Positions 1-3,519 of a DNA stretch of 9,689 nucleotides are shown here, one piece after another (the stretch's first letter is position 1; the number at the start of each line of letters is the position of its first letter). The notes beneath the pieces were generated by a model, which was not told the origin of the DNA, searched no databases, and saw only the letters and a program-made list of their open reading frames with translations. This DNA comes from Chloroflexota bacterium (GTDB taxonomy: Bacteria; Chloroflexota; Dehalococcoidia; SZUA-161; SpSt-899), in NCBI GenBank assembly GCA_018725425.1, contig QLUL01000030.1, forward strand, positions 1 to 9,689, read 5' to 3'. A program made the position numbers and the translations under genes.

Positions 1-1
1 T

Positions 2-79
2 GCCCTGCACGGATGGGATAAAGACGGAATGTTGCCCCCCGAGAGGGTGGCGGAGCTCAACGGGTTATTGAGTTTATAG
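2..79 (+). CDS. Aldehyde ferredoxin oxidoreductase, C-terminal fragment (partial)
   Basis: Only the last 25 codons are in the window, read from base 2 to TAG at 77-79. The peptide begins ALHGWDKDGMLPPERVAEL. GWD-x-[DE]-G followed by a P-x-[EK] and a short helix is how tungstopterin aldehyde:ferredoxin oxidoreductases usually end (general family knowledge; no alignment was run). The two genes that follow, a polyferredoxin and a MoaD-like protein, are typical partners of this enzyme, which oxidises aldehydes and passes electrons to ferredoxin in anaerobes. The last six residues (GLLSL plus stop) come from the tandem-repeat element that begins near base 65, so the native C-terminus has probably been replaced by repeat sequence. 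The identification rests on a short fragment and on context. Confidence 0.6.
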   Translation, partial: ALHGWDKDGMLPPERVAELNGLLSL

Positions 80-148
80 AGTTTATAGAGTTTATAGAGT
101 TTATTGAGTGCCACCTCTCCCCCTCAACGAACTCAAAGAACTCAACAA
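65..148. repeat. Composite inverted repeat, nonamer arms (GAGTTTATA type)
   Basis: The left arm (65-110) has four successive copies of the 9-mer GAGTTTATA/GAGTTTATT. A C-rich centre follows (about 111-122), then a right arm (123-148) made of CTCAACGAA, CTCAAAGAA and CTCAACAAG. The right arm is the reverse complement of a degenerate GAGTTCNTT series, so the element can fold into a long imperfect hairpin with a G-rich centre on the minus strand. It differs from the other elements in using a 9-base rather than a 7-base unit. It provides the stop codon of the upstream gene. Confidence 0.8.
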
Positions 149-151
149 GAT

Positions 152-205
152 CGTGTCCGGGATACGTGTACCGTGTCCGGACACGGATCCCGGATAACGG
201 ATACG
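152..205. repeat. GTGTCCGGACAC-centred palindromic repeat, copy 1
   Basis: The element has outer CGTGTCCG and related GGATACG sequence around an inner perfect 12-bp palindrome GTGTCCGGACAC (173-184). About 35 bases match the copy at 7051-7098, including GATACGTG and the palindrome with its flanks. It ends 4 bases before the ATG at 210, where a Shine-Dalgarno sequence would be expected, and none is visible. Read on the minus strand, the inner part resembles the GGTTCAC heptamer family seen elsewhere in the window. Confidence 0.8.
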
Positions 206-209
206 ATTT

Positions 210-668
210 ATGCAAAGACAGGTTTATTGTCGGCCGACTCTGTGTTCTGGCTGCCGCATATGCGCCAATGCTTGTGCTGTCGCCCATGATGGGGTGGCTA
301 ATCCGCGGTTGGGCCGCATTGCGATACACCAGAACCTCCTTGAACGGTATGAGTTTCAGGAATTGTGCCGTCATTGCGAAGATGCTCCCTGCATAGATGC
401 CTGCATGGTTGGCTGTATAGAGGAGGATGAGGGAACAGGCATCATTACCAATGACGACCGCTGCGTGGGCTGCTGGATGTGCGTCATGGTGTGTCCTTAT
501 GGAGGCATGATGCGGGATCTGTTCAAACAGCTAGCCATAAAGTGTGACCAGTGTAAAGATTTATCCCGGCCGGTGTGTGTGGCAGTTTGTCCGACTGGCG
601 CGCTGGTTTATGAGGAAAGAGAGGATGCTCGGGCCGAGCCGTTCTTCGTCGGGCCAACGGTTGCCTAG
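210..668 (+). CDS. Polyferredoxin-like electron-transfer protein with four [4Fe-4S] motifs
   Basis: This 152-residue protein has sixteen cysteines in four groups: C12-x2-C15-x2-C18-x3-C22, C53-x2-C56-x4-C61-x3-C65, C85-x2-C88-x2-C91-x3-C95 and C112-x2-C115-x7-C123-x3-C127. This is the layout of the DmsB/HycB-type iron-sulfur subunits, where the clusters form an electron wire. No signal peptide or membrane segment is visible, so it should act in the cytoplasm. Lying between the aldehyde oxidoreductase end and a MoaD-like gene, it is probably the electron acceptor or relay of that oxidoreductase. An additional cysteine (C69) occupies the area where many relatives have a Pro-Thr-Gly turn. The ATG at 210 directly precedes the first cluster motif. 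No ribosome-binding site is visible, and a palindromic repeat occupies the upstream bases. Confidence 0.9.
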   Translation: MQRQVYCRPTLCSGCRICANACAVAHDGVANPRLGRIAIHQNLLERYEFQELCRHCEDAPCIDACMVGCIEEDEGTGIITNDDRCVGCWMCVMVCPYGGMMRDLFKQLAIKCDQCKDLSRPVCVAVCPTGALVYEEREDARAEPFFVGPTVA

Positions 669-679
669 GGAGCCGTAGC

Positions 680-698
680 GCCGAGGTTTATCCTCGGC
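680..698. repeat. Perfect 7-bp hairpin GCCGAGG-TTTAT-CCTCGGC
   Basis: The inverted arms GCCGAGG (680-686) and CCTCGGC (692-698) flank a 5-base TTTAT loop, 12 bases after the stop of the iron-sulfur protein. No T-tract follows, so this is not a standard intrinsic terminator. It may be a small dispersed repeat or an RNA-processing or stability hairpin. The following bases to about 718 are GC-rich (ACGCCGGCGG) with no further gene signal. Confidence 0.6.
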
Positions 699-723
699 AA
701 ACGCCGGCGGGGGAGGTAGTGCC

Positions 724-781
724 AAAGTTCAAAGTTCGAGGTCAAAGAGCGCAAGGCCAACAGCCTTGAACCTTGAACCTG
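724..781. repeat. Composite heptamer inverted repeat (AGTTCAA / CTTGAAC type)
   Basis: The left arm AGTTCAA-AGTTCGA-GGTCAAA lies at about 726-746. A short centre rich in AGCGCAAGGCC follows, then the right arm CCTTGAA-CCTTGAA-CCT (764-780). The arms are roughly complementary. The element overlaps an alternative TTG start (766) of the MoaD-like reading frame, which is one reason to reject that start. Confidence 0.65.
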
Positions 782-804
782 ACAGGGAGATTGGGGGACA
801 AAGC

Positions 805-1083
805 GTGTCTATAAAGGTAAAGTTCATGTCGGCGCTGCGAAGCGTCACCGGCACCCCGTCGGTGGAGCTGGATCCTTCCTTTAATACGCTGGAGAAGGTA
901 ATGGAGGAATTGCTCCGATTATATCCGCAACTGAAAGATGAGATGTTTTATCCTGACGGAACAATTGACTTTGTTTACCACCTGATACTCAACGGGGAAC
1001 GTCTATCCTGGCCGGAGGACAAGGATGTCAAGGTGCGCAGTGGTGACCAGCTTGTGTTGATGGTCTTCATGGCCGGCGGGTAA
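805..1083 (+). CDS. MoaD/ThiS-like ubiquitin-fold sulfur carrier
   Basis: The 92-residue protein begins (M)SIKVKFMSALRSVTG and ends GDQLVLMVFMAGG. A beta-grasp length, an early 'F-x-x-L/LR-x-x-T-G' stretch and a C-terminal Gly-Gly are hallmarks of MoaD-type sulfur carriers. In these the terminal glycine is adenylated and thiocarboxylated, then donates sulfur for the dithiolene of molybdopterin or tungstopterin. Association with an aldehyde:ferredoxin oxidoreductase suggests a role in its tungsten cofactor. I chose GTG at 805 because GGGGG (794-798) sits about 6 bases upstream and the protein then starts at the conserved first strand. The frame stays open back to a TTG at 766, but that extension is encoded by a repeat element. 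ThiS or a general ubiquitin-like modifier role cannot be excluded. Confidence 0.85.
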   Translation: MSIKVKFMSALRSVTGTPSVELDPSFNTLEKVMEELLRLYPQLKDEMFYPDGTIDFVYHLILNGERLSWPEDKDVKVRSGDQLVLMVFMAGG

Positions 1084-1122
1084 ACAAGGCATCTCTCCTT
1101 CCCTTACACCAGAGCCTCGCGG

Positions 1123-1151
1123 TTGCTTCTATCCCCACTATCTGGTATACT
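1123..1151 (+). promoter_or_regulatory. Putative sigma70-type promoter with extended -10
   Basis: TTGCTT (1123-1128), a 17-base spacer and TATACT (1146-1151), preceded by TG at 1143-1144, which gives an extended -10. It lies 40 bases after the MoaD-like gene and points toward tRNA-Glu, about 290 bases downstream. It could drive a long tRNA precursor through two repeat elements. Sequence match only. Confidence 0.45.
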
Positions 1152-1170
1152 TTAGCTTGCGGTATAGGAA

Positions 1171-1345
1171 TTTCAAAATGCAAAGGGTAAATTGAAAATG
1201 CAAAATAGGAGGAGGTTCCCTCCTTACCCCATAATTGATACGTGAAATGGTCATAACTGACTGCCAGGGAGGCTAAAGTCTCTCCTACTCACCAAAAGAA
1301 ATAATTTGCAATTTGCATTTTAATATTTTCATTTTGCATTTACCC
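1171..1345. repeat. Large composite heptamer inverted repeat (GCAAAAT / ATTTTGC type)
   Basis: The left arm (1171-1206) contains AAATGCA-AAGGGTA-AATTGAA-AATGCAA. The right arm (1303-1345) is AATTTGC-AATTTGC-ATTTTAA-TATTTTC-ATTTTGC-ATTTACC, an unbroken series of 7-base units. The arms are reverse-complementary in type and end in GGGTAAAT/ATTTACCC. The centre is about 96 bases and holds two lesser hairpins, AGGAGG/CCTCCT at 1207-1224 and GGGAG/CTCTCC at 1268-1285. It contains no open reading frame of note. The longest element here, it is also the most A+T-rich. Confidence 0.7.
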
Positions 1346-1373
1346 GAACCTTAGTGAGGGTTATCTGGACCCG

Positions 1374-1438
1374 CACTGAAGACTGAAGACTGAGGGCTAG
1401 AGGCTACCTTCAGCCTTCAGTCCAACTACCTTCAGTCT
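1374..1438. repeat. Composite heptamer inverted repeat (GACTGAA type)
   Basis: GACTGAA-GACTGAA-GACTGAG forms the left arm, followed by a GGGCTAGAGG centre. The right side contains CCTTCAG-CCTTCAG-TCCAACTA-CCTTCAG-TCT. It ends 6 bases before the first base of tRNA-Glu. The element carries TGA in its own heptamer, so it closes all reading frames. Confidence 0.75.
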
Positions 1439-1444
1439 AACCGG

Positions 1445-1520
1445 GCCTCCATCGTCTAGTGGACCAGGACAGCGGCCTTTCAAGCCGCAAACAGGGATTC
1501 GAATTCCCTTGGAGGCACCA
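1445..1520 (+). tRNA. tRNA-Glu (anticodon TTC)
   Basis: A 76-base cloverleaf with CCA encoded. The acceptor stem GCCTCCA (1445-1451) pairs with TGGAGGC, followed by discriminator A and CCA (1518-1520). The D arm contains GTCTAGTGGACCAGGAC. The anticodon stem GCGGC/GCCGC encloses the loop CTTTCAA, giving anticodon TTC. The T arm AGGGA/TCCCT encloses TTCGAAT. All stems pair without mismatch. Repeat elements flank it closely, 6 bases upstream and directly after the CCA. No intrinsic terminator with a T-tract follows. Confidence 0.97.
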
Positions 1521-1590
1521 TCAAAGGTTCAAGGTTCAAAGTTGGGGGGGTGGGGCTGGGAACGTTGAACATTAAACATTGGACGTTTGA
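1521..1590. repeat. Composite heptamer inverted repeat (GGTTCAA type) abutting tRNA CCA end
   Basis: AGGTTCA-AGGTTCA-AAGTT forms the left arm. The centre (about 1543-1561) is strongly G-rich, with runs of seven, four and three G. The right arm is GTTGAAC-ATTAAAC-ATTGGAC-GTTTGA. It begins at the base after the tRNA CCA. With several G-runs on the same strand, the centre could form a quadruplex instead of a simple loop. Confidence 0.75.
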
Positions 1591-1612
1591 GGGTTTGCAT
1601 CGGAGCCAGGGC

Positions 1613-1642
1613 TTGACAAGAAGCGAGCCTTGTGTTTAGAAT
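1613..1642 (+). promoter_or_regulatory. Strong sigma70-type promoter for the 1887-2478 gene pair
   Basis: A perfect TTGACA (1613-1618) and TAGAAT (1637-1642, five of six consensus bases) are separated by 18 bases. The expected transcript start is near 1649, leaving a leader of about 235 bases before the ATG at 1887. This is the best promoter match in the window, and it separates the tRNA region from the small gene pair. Confidence 0.65.
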
Positions 1643-1658
1643 AGAGGTAAAACTATCC

Positions 1659-1696
1659 GGGTTCAAAGTTCCGGGGTTCACGGTTCAAGTTGGGGA
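1659..1696. repeat. Half-element of GGTTCAA/GGTTCAC heptamers
   Basis: GGGTTCA-AAGTTCC-GGGGTTCAC-GGTTCAA-GTTGGGG matches the left arm and G-rich start of the elements at 1521 and 3149, but no complementary right arm follows. It may be a decayed or incomplete copy. Confidence 0.55.
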
Positions 1697-1753
1697 TGAA
1701 AACATCTCCAAGGAGTGGAGAAACACTGCTGGTTGTGTCCTTCGCTTCGGCGA
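1692..1753 (+). promoter_or_regulatory. Structured 5' leader with two mutually exclusive hairpins
   Basis: The leader of the gene pair contains GGGGATG-AAAA-CATCTCC (1692-1709) and TCTCCA-AGGAG-TGGAGA (1705-1721). These share bases 1705-1709, so only one can form at a time. A TCGC-TTCG-GCGA hairpin with a UUCG-type tetraloop follows at 1742-1753. I recognise no known riboswitch class and see no peptide-coding signal, so a regulatory role is an inference from alternative folding only. Confidence 0.3.
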
Positions 1754-1798
1754 TTGCTAGATGGCTAAAGATGGGGGGTTTCATGGGGAGAATCCCAC

Positions 1799-1863
1799 TT
1801 CTGAAGGCTGAAGGCTGTTAGGCTGAAGGAGCCTAATAGCCTACTAATAGCCTGCAGCCTAAC
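1799..1863. repeat. Composite heptamer inverted repeat (GGCTGAA type)
   Basis: The left arm is CTGAAGG-CTGAAGG-CTGTTAGG-CTGAAGG and the right arm is GCCTAATA-GCCTACTAATA-GCCTGCA-GCCTAACG. GTTAGGCTG (1817-1825) and CAGCCTAAC (1855-1863) are complementary. It ends about 10 bases before the Shine-Dalgarno of the next gene. Confidence 0.65.
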
Positions 1864-1886
1864 GACTCGGGACGAGGTGATGCTTT

Positions 1887-2141
1887 ATGACGTTGCTACC
1901 AAGTGAACTCAAGGAGAGAGCTAGGGCGGACGATCTCCTTTACAACAGTTTTGGCCAGTATCTGGAAGCAGACCATCTTGGCCAGTATGTAGCTATTGCT
2001 AAGGATGGGCGCCTCATCGCAGGAGAAAATGACATGGAGGTATTAAGAGAGGCAGTGCAGAAATTTGGCAGCGGCAATTTCACTTTTCGCAAGATAGGCT
2101 CGAAGGTTCTGGGAAAGTGGAGGTCGTTTCTTGGTTGTTAG
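1887..2141 (+). CDS. Small DUF5678-like protein
   Basis: 84 residues. The middle, GQYVAIAKDGRLIAGENDMEVLREAVQKFG, fits the short DUF5678-type pattern as I recall it: a 'Y-V-A-I' strand, a glycine turn, an 'I-A-x-G' strand, then a helix. DUF5678 has no established biochemical role. ATG at 1887 has GAGGTG (1874-1879) 7 bases upstream. The gene overlaps the following aspartic protease by 11 bases, and such small proteins are often found next to retropepsin-like proteases. The pair may therefore act together, for instance as protease with substrate, inhibitor or adaptor, which is inference. Residues 22-25 and 32-35 (FGQY and LGQY) form a small internal repeat. No signal peptide or membrane segment is visible. 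Confidence 0.7.
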   Translation: MTLLPSELKERARADDLLYNSFGQYLEADHLGQYVAIAKDGRLIAGENDMEVLREAVQKFGSGNFTFRKIGSKVLGKWRSFLGC

Positions 2142-2478
2142 CCAGGACTATCCTTACCTGAAGGTTCGGATTATTCTTCGGTCATATCAAAGCGAGAGCC
2201 GGGCATACATTGATACAGGATTTGATGGATATCTGATTATACCAGTGAGGCTCGCTGAACAAGTTGGGAAACCCGACTACATATCAAGGTGGGAGTTTGG
2301 AGACGGTTCTCTCACGGAGGGCCAGGATTATGTGGGGAATGTAGAAATAGTAGGATTACCTGATAATATTGAGGCACGGATTACTGCTATTGGCAATGAG
2401 TTCATAATAGGCAGAGCAATTATTGATCGATATCGGCTCATCTTGGATCATGGTAAAAGGGTGCAGATAGAAAGATGA
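2131..2478 (+). CDS. Clan AA retropepsin-like aspartic protease
   Basis: 115 residues. The catalytic motif D28-T29-G30 lies in AYIDTGFDGYLIIP. A second hydrophobic-glycine strand, FIIGRAIIDRYRLILDHG (91-108), matches the 'hhG' half of a retropepsin fold. Like retroviral proteases, a chain this size has one Asp and would work as a homodimer. The start is TTG at 2131, supported by GGAGGT (2119-2124) 6 bases upstream inside the preceding gene. No ATG precedes the catalytic motif. Translational coupling with the DUF5678-like gene is likely because of the 11-base overlap. The substrate is unknown. There is no signal peptide, so it should be cytoplasmic. Confidence 0.85.
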   Translation: MVVSQDYPYLKVRIILRSYQSESRAYIDTGFDGYLIIPVRLAEQVGKPDYISRWEFGDGSLTEGQDYVGNVEIVGLPDNIEARITAIGNEFIIGRAIIDRYRLILDHGKRVQIER

Positions 2479-2505
2479 GCCAGGGATACCATCAGGCAAA
2501 CCGAC

Positions 2506-2522
2506 TTATCTTGAATAGATAA
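2506..2522. promoter_or_regulatory. Small inverted repeat TTATCT-N5-AGATAA
   Basis: A perfect 6-bp inverted repeat with a TGAAT spacer lies 28 bases after the protease stop. It could be an operator half-site pair or a minor hairpin. No promoter elements fit convincingly around it. Confidence 0.25.
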
Positions 2523-2528
2523 CGAGCC

Positions 2529-2622
2529 AGGTTCAAGTTCTAGGGTTCCCAATTAGCGTGTAGCGCATAGCGTGTAGGGGGTAGGGAGGCTACATGCTAC
2601 CTACTACTCCCTATACCCTACC
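2529..2622. repeat. Composite heptamer inverted repeat (GCGTGTA / CTACNNN type)
   Basis: A short GGTTCAA-GTTCTAG-GGTTCCC run (2530-2550) is followed by GCGTGTA-GCGCATA-GCGTGTA-GGGGGTA-GGGAGG (2555-2589). The complementary arm is CTACATG-CTACCTACTACTCCCTATACCCTACC (2591-2622). GTAGGGGGTAGGG can pair with CCCTATACCCTAC. It contains GGAGG (2585-2589) and an ATG at 2594 in frame with yceD, so it may supply that gene's translation start. Confidence 0.7.
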
Positions 2623-3148
2623 AACAATGGCCATGCAAATCAACGTTGCTCAGCAACTTAAGGGCTCTCTGGGTGATACCCGTTACTACTCTATTGATGA
2701 AACCACCCCTGCCCTGAGCGAAGTCGAAGGGAGGGAAGGTTTGCACATACGAGGGAAAGTAAAATTAGTCCGTACTAACCGCAGTATTCTGGTCACCGGG
2801 CAATTGAGAACGGTGATCGAGGGCACCTGCAGTCGCTGCCTGGAGGCCTTCGAATGCCCATTGGAATTTGAAATCGAGGAAGAGTGTTTTCCAACGAGCG
2901 ACATACTAAACGAGTCAGGAGTCAAGAGTCAAGAGCCCAGAGTCACGGGGAGGGGGACTCCAGACTCTAGACTCCAGACTCCAGACTCACTCATCGGCGG
3001 TGATCATATCCTCGACCTGACTGAAGCTGTGCGGCAGAACATTCTCATCAGCCTTCCCTCAAAGCCTCTTTGTCAGGTAGGGTGTGTGGGGTTATGTCAG
3101 AAATGCGGCTATAATCTGAATTTTGGTCCCTGCCATTGTCCATCATAG
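2594..3148 (+). CDS. yceD: YceD/DUF177 family protein with in-frame repeat insertions
   Basis: YceD proteins are encoded next to rpmF and are linked to 23S rRNA/50S accumulation. The family core is clear: MQINVAQQLKGSLGDTRYY at the start, GTCSRCLEAFECPLEFEIEEECFP with C79-x2-C82, and the C-terminal PLCQVGCVGLCQKCGYNLNFGPCHC with C160, C164, C168, C171, C180 and C182. Two stretches look foreign. PALSEVEGREG (39-49) is a translated dispersed repeat. Residues 106-132 (ESGVKSQEPRVTGRGTPDSR and on) are a complete heptamer inverted repeat read in frame, in the acidic linker where length varies in the family. ATG at 2594 is chosen because GGAGG lies 4 bases upstream. ATG 2627 or 2633 matches the family N-terminus better but has no ribosome-binding site. 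Confidence 0.9.
   Translation: MLPTTPYTLPTMAMQINVAQQLKGSLGDTRYYSIDETTPALSEVEGREGLHIRGKVKLVRTNRSILVTGQLRTVIEGTCSRCLEAFECPLEFEIEEECFPTSDILNESGVKSQEPRVTGRGTPDSRLQTPDSLIGGDHILDLTEAVRQNILISLPSKPLCQVGCVGLCQKCGYNLNFGPCHCPS
2712..2731. repeat. 20-bp CCCTGAGC...GAAGGG dispersed repeat inside yceD
   Basis: The 20 bases from CCCTGAGC to GAAGGG have short inverted ends (CCCT/AGGG) and are read in frame as ALSEVEG. From general knowledge, this sequence and its reverse complement (CCCTTCGAC...) recur in many environmental bacterial genomes, and SEVEG peptides turn up in unrelated proteins. Confidence 0.7.
2912..2989. repeat. Composite heptamer inverted repeat (GAGTCAA / ACTCCAG) inside yceD
   Basis: The left arm GAGTCAG-GAGTCAA-GAGTCAA-GAGCCCA-GAGTC (2912-2944) and right arm ACTCCAG-ACTCTAG-ACTCCAG-ACTCCAG-ACTCAC (2957-2990) flank a G-rich centre ACGGGGAGGGGG. 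The reverse complement of the right arm aligns with the left arm over about 33 bases with few mismatches. The whole element is open in the yceD frame and adds about 26 residues. Confidence 0.85.
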
Positions 3149-3220
3149 GTTCACGGTTCACAGTTCACGATTGGGCTGGGAGGGGAACCGCTGAACCGTG
3201 AACCTTGGAACTTTGAACCC
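3149..3220. repeat. Composite heptamer inverted repeat (GGTTCAC / GTGAACC type)
   Basis: GGTTCAC-GGTTCAC-AGTTCAC-GATT (3149-3172) is followed by GGGCTGGGAGGGG (3173-3185) and then AACCGCT-GAACCGT-GAACCTT-GGAACTTT-GAACCC. It begins at the first base after the TAG of yceD (3146-3148) and fills most of the gap to rpmF. Confidence 0.85.
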
Positions 3221-3245
3221 GAGAATGAAGAGAGGTTAACCAATC

Positions 3246-3434
3246 ATGGGTCTACCTAAAAGGAAAACATCAAAGAACCGTCAGGCTACCAGGCAAAGTC
3301 ACCAGGGATATTCCCTGCCCAATCTATCTCTTTGCCCGCAATGCCACGACCCCAAACCTCCTCATCAGGTGTGTCCTGCATGTGGAAGCTATCGCGGGAG
3401 GCAAGTTTATCAGGTTAAGAAAACCAAGAAATAG
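3246..3434 (+). CDS. rpmF: 50S ribosomal protein L32
   Basis: 62 residues with the L32 signature. The N-terminus MGLPKRKTSKNRQATRQSH is followed by a zinc ribbon C30-x2-C33-x9-C43-x2-C46, the zinc-binding form of this small 50S protein. Length and start are normal for the family. AGAGG (3231-3235) lies 10 bases upstream, a slightly long spacing. The yceD-rpmF order is conserved across many bacteria and normally leads into fatty acid synthesis genes, as it does here. Confidence 0.97.
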   Translation: MGLPKRKTSKNRQATRQSHQGYSLPNLSLCPQCHDPKPPHQVCPACGSYRGRQVYQVKKTKK

Positions 3435-3443
3435 CCGGAGGAA

Positions 3444-3512
3444 GGTTTAAGTTTTAGGTTTTAAGTAGGGCGGGGCGGGGAACTTAAAACTTAAAACTTA
3501 ATACTTAAAACT
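3444..3512. repeat. Composite heptamer inverted repeat (GTTTTAA / CTTAAAA type)
   Basis: GGTTTAA-GTTTTAG-GTTTTAA-GTA is followed by the centre GGGCGGGGCGGGG (3468-3480) and then AACTTAAAACTTAAAACTTA and ATACTTAAAACT. It occupies nearly the whole 85-base gap between rpmF and fabK and ends 7 bases before the fabK ATG, leaving only a weak GAAGAG as ribosome-binding site. Confidence 0.9.
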
Positions 3513-3519
3513 CGAAGAG

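Noticed and set aside
65..148. Possible CRISPR array or minisatellite locus
   Set aside because: The units are only 9 bases with no unique spacers. The two sides are inverted to each other, which fits a hairpin element.
766..804. TTG start at 766 for the MoaD-like gene
   Set aside because: The added residues are repeat-derived, while GTG at 805 has a good ribosome-binding site and the family N-terminus.
1445..1520. tRNA-Glu as an integration site for a mobile element
   Set aside because: No second copy of the tRNA 3' end and no integrase are present in the window.
1650..1886. Known riboswitch in the leader before 1887
   Set aside because: Alternative hairpins are visible, but I could not match any conserved aptamer core, so only a generic leader structure is reported.
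3149..3220. Intrinsic terminators at the repeat hairpins (here, and at 680-698 and 7051-7098)
   Set aside because: None is followed by a T-tract. The element at 3149 lies inside the expected yceD-rpmF operon.
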